64,000 nt of DNA from Ensifer adhaerens (GTDB lineage Bacteria; Pseudomonadota; Alphaproteobacteria; Rhizobiales; Rhizobiaceae): NCBI RefSeq assembly GCF_001270265.1, contig NZ_LGAP01000030.1:1-64000 (forward strand). The letters are read 5' to 3'. Below, piece by piece: positions 1 to 9,192 of this stretch; position 1 is the stretch's first letter; every line of letters begins with the position of its first letter. The translations under genes and the position numbers were made by a program. Below the pieces are notes generated by a model. The model saw only the letters and a list, made by a program, of their open reading frames with translations. It was not told where the DNA came from and did not search any database.

Positions 1-662
1 TGCGGCAGATGGCCCGCATCGACGGCTCCAAGGGCGAACTCTTGGCCCGCATCGCCGAGGCGCTCGGGCAGATCAGCGAGTTGCGCATCAAGCTGATGTC
101 GATCGACCAGAACAACCGCAAGGAAACGCAAGGCCAGATCGTCGGCATCGAGGCCAAGATCGCCGAACTGAGCGAACGCGCGGTGGCGGCCAAGGACCGG
201 CTGTCGCGCATGGACGTGCGCGCCCCCGTCGACGGTCTCGTCTACGACCTGCAGCTCCACACCATCGGCGGCATCATCGCCCCCGGCGCCACCGCCATGT
301 CGATCGTGCCCGAGGGCGAGGACCTGACGGTCGAGATCCGCATCCCGCCGGCCGACATCGACCGCATCGCCCCCGGCCAGCCGAGCCGCATGCGCTTTAC
401 CGTCTTCAACCAGCGCACCACCCCCGAACTCGACGGCCGCATCGACGTCGTCGCCGCCGCCACCACGCTCGACCGCAACACCGGACAGCCGTTCTATCTC
501 GCAACAGTCGAGATCACCGAGCCGCTCGACAAGCTCGGCAGCCGCAAGCTGATGCCCGGCATGCCGGTCGAGGTCTTCGTCCAGACCGACGAGAGAACCG
601 CGATCTCATACCTGACAAAACCATTCACCGACCAGATGCTGCGGGCCTTCCGCGAGGAGTGA
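1..662 (+). CDS. HlyD/PrtE-type membrane-fusion protein of a type I secretion system (3' part)
   Basis: The reading frame is already open at the left edge, so the N-terminus lies outside the window. What remains begins with the end of a long alpha-helical hairpin rich in Ala, Glu, Lys and Leu. It continues into the lipoyl/beta-barrel part (VRAPVDGLVYDL, then PGATAMSIVPEGEDL) and ends in the C-terminal segment typical of PrtE/HlyD adaptors (MPGMPVEVFVQTDERTAISY, then a short LTKPFTDQMLRAF tail). Such proteins bridge an inner-membrane ABC exporter and a TolC-type channel to secrete proteins. The ABC partner is presumably upstream. Family assignment is strong; the substrate is unknown. Confidence 0.88.
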   Translation, partial: RQMARIDGSKGELLARIAEALGQISELRIKLMSIDQNNRKETQGQIVGIEAKIAELSERAVAAKDRLSRMDVRAPVDGLVYDLQLHTIGGIIAPGATAMSIVPEGEDLTVEIRIPPADIDRIAPGQPSRMRFTVFNQRTTPELDGRIDVVAAATTLDRNTGQPFYLATVEITEPLDKLGSRKLMPGMPVEVFVQTDERTAISYLTKPFTDQMLRAFREE

Positions 663-933
663 GGGGGAGAGTGTCGGTAGGGGTAAACGGTAGCGACAGG
701 ATCTATCGCTTGGCAACAGCATGGCAAACGTACGCGAACGTTTGAGGCGCGCACAACGAGTGGTGCGGTTCATGTGGCACCAAGTCGGCGTGGAAATTCC
801 TGCCGCAGCAAAGGTCTTCGTACTCGGAATTGAACCCGGCGCAAGCGCGCTTGGCCGTCGGCGCGGCGGCTGCGGGCTCGGGCAGCGTTTATTTGCTCAG
901 CGCGTCCTTCAACGCTTTGGCCGGCGCGATTAG

Positions 934-1101
934 GTGTATACCTTCGACGGCAACGGCTGGAAGCAGGTGGGCAAACTGCCGCGCGGGCTGGCCTCTGGAG
1001 TTTCATTTGCCGTGCCCGGCGGTGTTCTCTTCGTCAGCGGCGAAGACAGTTAGGGCAAGCTCCGCAACGAAGTCTTCCTGCTCAAATGGGACGGCAGCAT
1101 C
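934..1101 (+). pseudogene. Remnant of a kelch-repeat protein (NanM-like C-terminal blade)
   Basis: Read in one frame, this stretch gives [18 protein letters not shown], then a Gly/Val-rich strand ending VLFVSGEDS, an in-frame TAG at 1051-1053, and GKLRNEVFLLKWDG. The order (Trp-Lys, Leu-Pro-Arg, a hydrophobic strand, then a Ser-Gly-Glu turn and a V-x-L-L strand) matches the last kelch blade of N-acetylneuraminate epimerase-like proteins. No start codon or upstream blades are recognisable in 663-933, which otherwise looks non-coding. It is interpreted as a decayed gene end. The match is by eye to one blade only, so the exact family is uncertain. Confidence 0.45.
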
Positions 1102-1128
1102 TGTCGATCGAGAACTGATGCCGGTTCA

Positions 1129-1161
1129 GACGCTGCGGAATGCCTGACTTTCCGCAGCGTC
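1129..1161. terminator. Perfect 12-bp hairpin downstream of hmp
   Basis: GACGCTGCGGAA at 1129-1140 is exactly complementary to TTCCGCAGCGTC at 1150-1161 with a nine-base loop. It lies 74 bases beyond the hmp stop and just after the kelch remnant. There is no clear U-run on either strand, so it may be a hairpin-only terminator or an RNA-stabilising stem. Confidence 0.5.
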
Positions 1162-1235
1162 CGTTCAAATCTGCAGTGTAGTATCCATCGTGTCCGCCGG
1201 AGCGGGTGTGGGCGACCACGACGGAAGCGGAAATG

Positions 1236-2492
<1,257 letters not shown>

Positions 2493-2612
2493 TTAGCGCG
2501 GTCGGTTTAGGGGGGCTTGCAAGAGCGGGATCAGCGCGACGCCGTCACACCGGCGACCCGCTGAGGGGCGCTCTGATCCAGGTCTAATCGGTGTCGTTTT
2601 CCTTTTTGCGTT

Positions 2613-3059
2613 TCACGCTGCCTGCGCGTCGATGCGCAAGAGCGAACCGAGAACAGCCTTGTTCTGGATGATGTCGGCGAGCGTGTATTTGTCGAGAACT
2701 GTAAGAAAGGCTGCGAGCGCTTCGTGCAGCATGCCCTTGAGCCGGCAGGCCGGCGATATCGCGCAGGCCCGGCCATTCGCCTGCATGCATTCGGCCAGTG
2801 AGAAATCCTCTTCCGTTGCGCGCACCAGCGCGCCGATGGCGATCTCAGCCGGCGGCTTGGCAAGCCGGATGCCGCCCGCCCGGCCGCGTGTCGTCTCGAC
2901 CAGCCCGAGGTCGCGCAGGGTCTGCGCCACTTTGAGGAGGTGATTGCGCGAAAGCCCGTAGGCCTTCGCCACGTCGTTCACGGTGCACACGCCATTCTGT
3001 CGCGCGGCGACGTAGATCAGCATGCGCAGGGCATAGTCCGTGTGGAGCGTCATTCGCAT
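2613..3059 (-). CDS. nsrR: Rrf2-family nitric-oxide-sensing repressor NsrR
   Basis: 148 residues with the Rrf2 winged helix at the N-terminus (LHTDYALRMLIYVA, then the recognition region SRNHLLKVAQTL). Three cysteines spaced C-x7-C-x5-C (about residues 91, 99 and 105) are the cluster ligands expected for NsrR. Members hold an Fe-S cluster that reacts with NO and releases repression of genes such as hmp. The ATG at 3059 fits the family start; an in-frame TTG six bases upstream is possible. It precedes hmp by about 165 bases on the same strand. NsrR is favoured over IscR or RirA because of the neighbouring hmp and the Cys pattern. Confidence 0.85.
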   Translation of the reverse strand: MRMTLHTDYALRMLIYVAARQNGVCTVNDVAKAYGLSRNHLLKVAQTLRDLGLVETTRGRAGGIRLAKPPAEIAIGALVRATEEDFSLAECMQANGRACAISPACRLKGMLHEALAAFLTVLDKYTLADIIQNKAVLGSLLRIDAQAA

Positions 3060-3089
3060 CGGCAAATCCGGCTTTTCGAAGGTGCATTA

Positions 3090-3112
3090 AAGAGGTATTT
3101 CAGATGTCACTT
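3090..3112 (-). promoter_or_regulatory. Candidate NsrR operator upstream of nsrR
   Basis: AAGAGGTATTT at 3090-3100 differs at one base from the half-site AAGATGYATTT described for NsrR. It is followed after one base by AGATGTCACTT, a weaker inverted half. It sits 31 bases before the nsrR start, where autoregulation would act. The match is by eye. Confidence 0.4.
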
Positions 3113-3381
3113 TTAGCGCGAGGACCGCTGCCCTGAAAGTGCCAAAGCGTCGCAGTCCCGATCCGGTCAGGCAAAAACAGATAGGCTCATCCATCCCTTA
3201 CAGACCGGAGTTGCCGATGATTGAAAAACTCTTCGCCAGGAATCGGACATCGTCAGCGGAGCGCAAGGCCGGGAAGGCCGATTATTTCGAGCGCCTATCG
3301 TTCATGGTCCATTCGCGCCTTAAGGTGAACGACGAGCTTAAGCACGCAGAGACTTCTTCTGCGACATCCCTGGTGCGACGT
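3113..3381. other. Intergenic region between nsrR and a convergent LysR gene
   Basis: No convincing gene. An ATG at 3217 opens a frame starting MIEKLFARNRTSSAERKAGK that runs into the antisense of the LysR gene. The first 55 residues look weakly protein-like, but there is no good ribosome site and no family was recognised. Confidence 0.3.
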
Positions 3382-4308
3382 TCAAGTTGCGCGCAGTGTA
3401 CAGGACCAATGTCCTTCCGCGCCGAGCTTCCTGACGACAGCGAGCAAGATTTTCTGTACCTCAATCGCCGCCCGCGTCGGCGGATGGTTGACCGGCATGT
3501 CGAGGACAAGTCGGCGGGTGAGGCCGGGACGCGTCAGGACGACGGCCGACAGGGTCCCCTTTGCCCGATCGTCATGGACGGCACCCCGGCCAAGGATCGA
3601 TAGGCCAAGACCGGCGCGGATTGCCGCCTTCGTGCTTGCCACTCCTTCAATTTCGCGCACGACGTTCATCTCTCGTCCGAATATCAGCGCCTGCCGTTCA
3701 AGAAGAATGCGGATTCCGTGGCGGCGGGTGGGCATGATCAGCGGCATGCCGAGCACCTGCTCCACCGTCACCTCGGCATCGGGAGAAAGCTGCCCGAAAG
3801 GGCCGACCAGATAAAGCGTTTCATCGAAGAGGGGCACGGAGGTCGCTTTGGCGACACTGTCCAAGGTGACCGCGAGATCGTGGACACGCGTATCGATGGC
3901 CGCGCGAAGCGCCTGGCTGTCACCCTCGCTGACCGTCAGGCGTATCTTCGGAAATCGACGGGAGCATTCTTCGATCACAGGGACCGAAAGCGTCGGACAG
4001 ATCGAACTCAAGATGCCAAGCGAGACGTCGCCAGTCGGATATTTCGCCTGTTCCTTCGTGGCGGCTTCCGCCTGATCGAGAGCACGAAGAATGGCCTGGG
4101 CGTGGGAAAGCAGTGTTTGTCCCGCCTCGGTGGCGGTCACGCCCCGAGGCGTCCGGTTCAGGAGCTGCACGCCCAGCTGTTCCTCGAGCCCACGCATATG
4201 CAGGCTAAGTGCCGGCTGCGCGACACCGAGCTCGCTGGAGGCACGTGTAAACGATCCGAGCTCGGCAATCTTCGCGAAATAGCGCATTTTCAGAAGGTCG
4301 AGAGCCAA
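3382..4308 (-). CDS. LysR-family transcriptional regulator (divergent from the sugar-acid operon)
   Basis: 308 residues. An N-terminal winged helix-turn-helix (about 1-60; FAKIAELGSFTRASSELGVA, then LSLHMRGLEEQLGVQLLNRT) is followed by a type 2 periplasmic-binding-like effector domain. The layout resembles the Nac/CbbR side of the family. It is transcribed away from the importer and idonate-type operon starting at 4434, the usual arrangement for a LysR regulator and its target. The 125-bp gap holds a T-N11-A dyad. The inducer is unknown; a keto-sugar acid of the adjacent pathway is the obvious guess. Confidence 0.88.
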   Translation of the reverse strand: MALDLLKMRYFAKIAELGSFTRASSELGVAQPALSLHMRGLEEQLGVQLLNRTPRGVTATEAGQTLLSHAQAILRALDQAEAATKEQAKYPTGDVSLGILSSICPTLSVPVIEECSRRFPKIRLTVSEGDSQALRAAIDTRVHDLAVTLDSVAKATSVPLFDETLYLVGPFGQLSPDAEVTVEQVLGMPLIMPTRRHGIRILLERQALIFGREMNVVREIEGVASTKAAIRAGLGLSILGRGAVHDDRAKGTLSAVVLTRPGLTRRLVLDMPVNHPPTRAAIEVQKILLAVVRKLGAEGHWSCTLRAT

Positions 4309-4326
4309 GGCGTGCTCCAGGAAAAT

Positions 4327-4345
4327 CTATACCGAATCGATATAG
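4327..4345. promoter_or_regulatory. Candidate LysR-type binding dyad
   Basis: CTATA at 4327-4331 and TATAG at 4341-4345 form a 5-9-5 inverted repeat containing the T-N11-A pattern of LysR sites. It is centred in the divergent intergenic region, in an AT-rich stretch that probably also contains both promoters. Confidence 0.45.
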
Positions 4346-4433
4346 CCAATATCTTCAATATATATTTGTTTGAATTGCCCTTCAAATCTAAAAAAGCCTG
4401 ACAGCGTGAGGATGCGCTGCCGAGGAGGAGAAT

Positions 4434-5273
4434 ATGAAGCTGAAGCTATTCCTGGTTGCTGCGCTTTTTGCCGCCGCAGCTTCCCACACCACGATCGCGT
4501 CTGCCGGCCAGCTTGATGACATCAAGGCCGCTGGTGCCCTGAATTGTGGTGTTCTGACCAACTCGCCGCCACTCGGTTTCCAGGACCCCAATACACGTGA
4601 GCCTTCTGGCTATGAGATCGATCTTTGCGGCATGTTCGCCGAATATATCGGCGTCAAGCCCAAGCTCACTCCGGTTTCGCCGCAGACCCGGATGGCGGAA
4701 TTGACCCAGGGCCGCGTCGATATTCTGGCGTCGCTCCTTAGTTACAGCAAGGAGCGCGCGGAGCAGGTTGATTTCAGCGGCGCCTACATCGCGGAAGATT
4801 TCAATTTTGTCGTTCTCGATGCCTCGGACATCAAGTCAGTCGATGATCTGTCGGACCAGCGCATCGGTCTCGTCAAGGGATCGGTACTCATCCCGTTGAC
4901 GGAAAAGAGGCTTCCCGACGCACGGGTGCTGTCGTTCGAGACGAGCGCCGCATCCTTCCTCGCCCTCCAGCAGGGCAAGGTCAAGGCGACCGTCTATCGT
5001 TATTCCGAGGGCAAGGCGGTCCAGCGAAACGCGGGTGACGACATCAAGGGCCTGCGTTTCCTCGACGAGCCGCTCCTGTCGATGCCGTCGGGCTTTGCCT
5101 TCCGCAAGGGATCTCCTGAACTCGTGAAAGCCGCGGACGAATTCCTGGCAAGCATCGAGAAGAACGGAGAGGGACAGAAGCTCTATGACAAGTGGCTTGG
5201 CAAGGATTCCGATCTGAAGGCAACGCGGAAATTCGATTTCGGCAAGCCGCAAAAGACGTGGTTCGCGAACTGA
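4434..5273 (+). CDS. PAAT-family periplasmic substrate-binding protein
   Basis: 279 residues with a signal peptide (about 1-24, ending IASAG) and a bacterial solute-binding family 3 fold (LNCGVLTNSPPLGFQDPNTR, GYEIDLCGMFAEYIG, MAELTQGRVDILASLLSY). AGGAGGAGAA immediately precedes the ATG. It is the first gene of an importer operon with two permeases and an ATPase downstream. Family 3 proteins mostly bind polar amino acids or opines. Here every downstream enzyme acts on sugar acids, so the ligand may be a hydroxylated carboxylate instead; that is inference from context. Confidence 0.92.
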   Translation: MKLKLFLVAALFAAAASHTTIASAGQLDDIKAAGALNCGVLTNSPPLGFQDPNTREPSGYEIDLCGMFAEYIGVKPKLTPVSPQTRMAELTQGRVDILASLLSYSKERAEQVDFSGAYIAEDFNFVVLDASDIKSVDDLSDQRIGLVKGSVLIPLTEKRLPDARVLSFETSAASFLALQQGKVKATVYRYSEGKAVQRNAGDDIKGLRFLDEPLLSMPSGFAFRKGSPELVKAADEFLASIEKNGEGQKLYDKWLGKDSDLKATRKFDFGKPQKTWFAN

Positions 5274-5303
5274 TCCTGAGGAACGGCGTGGGCTTGCAAG
5301 AAC

Positions 5304-6002
5304 ATGGGCTACCAGCTCGATTTTGGTAAAGTCCTGCAGGGTGAGTATCTCGAACTCATCCTGCAGGGGGTTCAGACCACAATGGTACTTTTCGTGCTGT
5401 CGTGGATTTTCGGGCTGGTGCTCGCGATCGTCCTGACCGTCGTTCGGGCGATCGAGTTTCGGCCGACGCAATTACTCGTCGCGGCCTTCGTCGAATATCA
5501 CCGGAATGTTCCGGTGCTCATCCAGCTGTTCGTCTGGTATTTCGGGCTCGCGGTCGTGCTGCCCGACGTCGTCAACGACTATCTGAACGATATCGGGGCG
5601 GAGATCGGTTATGCGATCGTGGCTCTGGCGCTGAACAAGGCCGCATATATGTCGGAAGATTTCCGCAGCGGCATGCGATCGATCCACCCCGCGCAGATGG
5701 AGGCGGCACGCTCGATCGGCTTGACGTATCTCGGCGCGATGCGCTGGGTCATCCTGCCTCAGGCATGGCGCCTGGCGCTGCCGGCCCTTCTTGGCCAGAC
5801 GCTCATTCTCTTCAAGGGCACGAGCCTTGCCGCGGGTATCGGCGTTGCGGAGTTGAGCTATCAGGCACGCTACATCGAGGAACAATCCTTCCGGATATTC
5901 GAGGCCTACGGCATCGCAACGGCCATCTACATGCTGATTTCCTTCGCGATCATGTGGCTTTCCTCGGCTCTCTCCAAGCGCTTCCGGCTGAGGGTGAAAT
6001 AA
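5304..6002 (+). CDS. PAAT-family ABC transporter permease 1
   Basis: 232 residues with about five hydrophobic segments and the cytoplasmic EAA loop (AQMEAARSIGLTYLGAMRWV, then ILPQAWRLALP) that contacts the ATPase. Members form a heterodimeric inner-membrane channel with a second permease, here the next gene. Its TAA stop overlaps the ATG of that gene, indicating translational coupling. Confidence 0.92.
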   Translation: MGYQLDFGKVLQGEYLELILQGVQTTMVLFVLSWIFGLVLAIVLTVVRAIEFRPTQLLVAAFVEYHRNVPVLIQLFVWYFGLAVVLPDVVNDYLNDIGAEIGYAIVALALNKAAYMSEDFRSGMRSIHPAQMEAARSIGLTYLGAMRWVILPQAWRLALPALLGQTLILFKGTSLAAGIGVAELSYQARYIEEQSFRIFEAYGIATAIYMLISFAIMWLSSALSKRFRLRVK

Positions 6003-6712
6003 TGCTCGAGATCCTTCGCGAATACGGTCTCATGCTGCTGGTCGGCGAATATCCGCATGGCAAGCTCGGCGGCCTGGCCCTGACCCTGATCATCTCGATC
6101 GCCAGCCTTGTCATTACTTTTCCCTGCGCGGTCATGATCGCGCTGGCGCGAACCGGCCAGTCTCGTCCTTTCAAGGCGGTTGCAAGCGGCTTCGTTCATT
6201 GTGTGCGCGCCGTACCGCTTCTGATGCTGATCTTCTGGGCTTATTTTGCGCTCCCGATCGTCATCGGCTTTCCGATCGACGCCACCTACACGCTGATCCT
6301 GGCAATCGTCATCTATCAGGCCGCCTATCTCGGCGAGATCATCGCGGCGGGGATCGAAGGTCTATCGAAGGGACAGATGGAGGCCGCCAAGGCGCTCGGC
6401 CTCGGCTATATCCCGACAACCTTTCGCGTAATCCTGCCGCAGGCGCTGTTCAATGTCATTCCGGGCATCGTCAATCAGCTAACGACCATCATCAAGGAAT
6501 CGTCGCTCGGTTCGATCATCGCAGTCTCCGAGCTTTCCTATGTGATGTTGCAGGTCAATTCGAACGAGGTGACCAAGCCGCTGCAGATCTTCGGGATCCT
6601 GGCCGCCACCTACTTCATCCTGTGCTTCGCGCTCAGCCAGGCAACGAGCTGGCTGGAACGGGGCATCGCAAGCAAGCGGACAGGGCGCGTGGTCGTGGAG
6701 GCCGTGGCATGA
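6002..6712 (+). CDS. PAAT-family ABC transporter permease 2
   Basis: 236 residues, a paralogue of the preceding permease with the same HisMQ/GlnP architecture. The EAA loop reads GQMEAAKALGLGYIPTTFRV followed by ILPQALFNVIPG. The start is the ATG overlapping the previous stop; the end overlaps the ATPase start (ATGA). It should pair with the upstream permease. Confidence 0.92.
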   Translation: MLEILREYGLMLLVGEYPHGKLGGLALTLIISIASLVITFPCAVMIALARTGQSRPFKAVASGFVHCVRAVPLLMLIFWAYFALPIVIGFPIDATYTLILAIVIYQAAYLGEIIAAGIEGLSKGQMEAAKALGLGYIPTTFRVILPQALFNVIPGIVNQLTTIIKESSLGSIIAVSELSYVMLQVNSNEVTKPLQIFGILAATYFILCFALSQATSWLERGIASKRTGRVVVEAVA

Positions 6713-7431
6713 TCGAATTTGATGGTGTCTCGAAGTGGTACGGGGCCGTCAGGGTCCTCAGGAACATTTCCGCGAAGGTCGAAAAGGGAGAGACCATCGT
6801 CCTTTGCGGTCCGTCAGGCTCGGGAAAGTCGACGCTGGCGCGCACGGTTAACCGGCTGGAGCCGATCCAGGAAGGCACGATCAAGATCGATGGCACGGAC
6901 ATTCACGCCAAATCGATGAACGTGAATGCGTTGAGGACCGGAATCGGCTTCGTCTTCCAGCAGTTCAATCTTTTTCCGCACCTGAGCGTCGTCGACAATG
7001 TCATGCTGCCGTTGCAGCGGATCCGCCAGCAATCGCGCAAGGAAGCCTTGCCGACCGCGCTCTTGATGCTCGAGCGCGTCGGCCTCGCGGACAAGGCCAA
7101 CGCCCTTCCGGCCGACATTTCCGGCGGCCAGTCCCAGCGGGTGGCCATTGCCCGGTCTCTGATCCTGAAACCTCAGGTCTTGATCCTGGATGAGCCGACT
7201 AGCGCGCTTGATCCCGAGATGGTGGGGGAGGTCCTGAAGCTCCTGCGCGAACTGTCGAGCGAGGGCATCACCATGATGTGCGTGACCCACGAGATGGGCT
7301 TTGCCCGCGAGGTATCCGATCGCATCTGGTTTCTCAGGAACGGAGAACTGACGTTCGAGGCCAAGCCCGACCTTTTCTTCTCCAGCAATACCCACCCGGA
7401 TGTGCGGGGCTTTCTGTCCTCGATCCATTGA
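6709..7431 (+). CDS. PAAT-family ABC transporter ATP-binding protein
   Basis: 240 residues, the usual size of GlnQ/HisP ATPases. It has Walker A GPSGSGKST, Q-loop FVFQQFNLFPHLSV, signature ISGGQSQRVAIARSL, Walker [14 protein letters not shown] and the switch His in MCVTHEMGFAREV. The ATG at 6709 overlaps the permease stop by four bases. A longer frame upstream reads through the permease gene and is not the real start. It energises the importer encoded by 4434-6712. Confidence 0.94.
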   Translation: MIEFDGVSKWYGAVRVLRNISAKVEKGETIVLCGPSGSGKSTLARTVNRLEPIQEGTIKIDGTDIHAKSMNVNALRTGIGFVFQQFNLFPHLSVVDNVMLPLQRIRQQSRKEALPTALLMLERVGLADKANALPADISGGQSQRVAIARSLILKPQVLILDEPTSALDPEMVGEVLKLLRELSSEGITMMCVTHEMGFAREVSDRIWFLRNGELTFEAKPDLFFSSNTHPDVRGFLSSIH

Positions 7432-7463
7432 ACGCAGCAACTCAAGAACATTCGAAGGTCACC

Positions 7464-8138
7464 ATGAGCCACATCAAACAGGTTTCTAAACGCCCGACGG
7501 CCGCCGAAGTTGAAGCGGTTGCCAAATTCTCGCCGGCAACGATCCATGAGGCTCAAGGCCGGCGGGGCGCGCTGTCGTCCCGCATCAAGCCGGTCGACTA
7601 TCGCATGAAGCTTTGTGGTCCGGCCTTCACGGTCCGCTGCGCGCCGCGCGACAACATCATGCTCCAGCTTGCGATCAACTACGCCAAGCCCGGCGACATC
7701 ATCGTCGTCTCAGCCGGCGAATATGAGGAAGCGGGCTCCTTCGGGGACGTGCTCGCCAATGCCTGCCTGGCAAAAGGCATCGGCGGACTGGTGACGGACA
7801 GCGGCGTGCGCGACACGCTGCAATTGCGCGACCTCGGCTTCCCGGTCTTTTCGCTCAGCGTCTGCATCAAGGGAACCGTCAAGGAGACACTGACCGCCAC
7901 CAACGAGCCCGTCGTGGTCGGAGGCGAGCTCATTCATCCCGGCGACATCATCGTTGGCGATGCCGACGGCCTGGTCGTTGTCAGGCGGGAAGAGGCCCAT
8001 GAAGTGGCAAGGTTGTCGGAGGCGCGCGAAGCGGCCGAAGCCGAGTACATTGCGGCATACAAGGCGGGCAAATCAGTCATCGAAGTCAGCAATCTCGAAG
8101 CGGTGCTGAAGGCGAAAGGCCTCGTCGTCGAGGCGTGA
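7464..8138 (+). CDS. RraA-like aldolase/decarboxylase (4-carboxy-4-hydroxy-2-oxoadipate aldolase family)
   Basis: 224 residues. The RraA/LigK/HMG-aldolase fold shows in VSAGEYEEAGSFGDVLANA and in GIGGLVTDSGVRD, the Gly-rich turn with the Asp and Arg that bind divalent metal and pyruvate enolate. Enzymes of this family cleave 4-hydroxy-4-methyl or 4-carboxy-2-oxoglutarate-type compounds and decarboxylate oxaloacetate. It lies 32 bases after the importer ATPase and before the sugar-acid dehydrogenases. Its role in an idonate route is not obvious; it may act on a side product or define a different substrate. The true RNase E inhibitor RraA is less likely in this context. Confidence 0.8.
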   Translation: MSHIKQVSKRPTAAEVEAVAKFSPATIHEAQGRRGALSSRIKPVDYRMKLCGPAFTVRCAPRDNIMLQLAINYAKPGDIIVVSAGEYEEAGSFGDVLANACLAKGIGGLVTDSGVRDTLQLRDLGFPVFSLSVCIKGTVKETLTATNEPVVVGGELIHPGDIIVGDADGLVVVRREEAHEVARLSEAREAAEAEYIAAYKAGKSVIEVSNLEAVLKAKGLVVEA

Positions 8139-8234
8139 GTGTGGAGCACATCTGGCATGGGTGCCGACCTCCCGCGCAACCGCGCGGGCTTGGGCGTCGA
8201 TGCCGCATGCCCTGAATACTGTCGGAGAAATATC

Positions 8235-9182
8235 ATGAGCAAGATCGAAATCCTTCAGGTCGGCCCTTATCCCGCGTGGGACGAGGAACGCCTGAACGCG
8301 AGTTTCACCATGCACCCCTATTTCCAGGCGTCGGACAAGGCGGCGTTTCTGGCAAAGCATGGCGGTGGCATCCGGGGTATTGCGACGCGGGGCGAGCTTG
8401 GGGCGAGCCGGGCGATGATCGAGGCGCTGCCGAAGCTGGAGATCATTTCGGTCTACGGTGTCGGGTATGACGCGGTGGATCTTTCGGCGGCGCGCGAACG
8501 GGGCATCCGCGTCACCAACACGCCTGATGTCTTGACCAAGGACGTTGCCGATCTCGGCGTCGCCATGATGTTGGCGCAGGCGCGCGGCGTCATCGGCGGC
8601 GAGACATGGGTAAAGAGCGGCGACTGGGCGAAAAAGGGCCTTTATCCGCTGAAGACGCGCGTCCACGGCAAGCGGGCTGGCGTCCTCGGTCTCGGCCGCA
8701 TCGGCTTCGAGGTCGCCAGACGCCTTGCCGGTTTCGACCTGGAAGTCGCCTATAGCGACACCGGCCCGAAGGACTATGCGAAAGACTGGACCTTCGTCGC
8801 CGACCCGGTCGAGCTTGCCGCCCGTTCCGACTTCCTCTTCGTGACGCTCGCCGCCTCGGTCGAGACCCGTCATATCGTCGGCCGCAAGGTCCTCGAGGCG
8901 CTCGGACCGGAGGGCATGCTGATCAACATCTCGCGCGCTTCCAACATCGACGAGGAAGCCCTGCTCGACGCGCTGGAGGCCAGGAGCCTCGGTTCTGCCG
9001 CCCTTGATGTTTTCGAGGGCGAACCGAACCTCAACCCGCGCTTCCTGGCGCTCGACAATGTCCTGCTCCAGCCGCATATGGCGTCGGGCACGGTCGAGAC
9101 CCGCAAGGCGATGGGCGCGCTGGTCTTCGACAACCTGTCGGCCCATTTCGACGGCCGCGCGCTGCCGACCGCGGTTCTGTGA
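8235..9182 (+). CDS. D-2-hydroxyacid dehydrogenase (hydroxypyruvate/2-ketogluconate reductase-like)
   Basis: 315 residues of the D-isomer-specific 2-hydroxyacid dehydrogenase family. The NAD(P) motif is GLGRIGFEVARRL. The catalytic triad appears as Arg in NISRASNIDEEALLDAL, Glu in DVFEGEPN and His in LLQPHMASGT. The start at 8235 is the first ATG giving the family N-terminus; a longer open frame reaches the preceding stop. Relatives reduce glyoxylate, hydroxypyruvate, 2-ketogluconate or 2-keto-L-gulonate. Directly before idnD, the last reaction would yield L-idonate and complete a pathway; this is inference. Confidence 0.85.
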   Translation: MSKIEILQVGPYPAWDEERLNASFTMHPYFQASDKAAFLAKHGGGIRGIATRGELGASRAMIEALPKLEIISVYGVGYDAVDLSAARERGIRVTNTPDVLTKDVADLGVAMMLAQARGVIGGETWVKSGDWAKKGLYPLKTRVHGKRAGVLGLGRIGFEVARRLAGFDLEVAYSDTGPKDYAKDWTFVADPVELAARSDFLFVTLAASVETRHIVGRKVLEALGPEGMLINISRASNIDEEALLDALEARSLGSAALDVFEGEPNLNPRFLALDNVLLQPHMASGTVETRKAMGALVFDNLSAHFDGRALPTAVL

Positions 9183-9192
9183 GGGCGGCCCG

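Noticed and set aside
8139-8234. Longer open frame upstream of the 2-hydroxyacid dehydrogenase start
   Set aside because: The extra residues are not conserved in the family and the ATG at 8235 gives the normal N-terminus.
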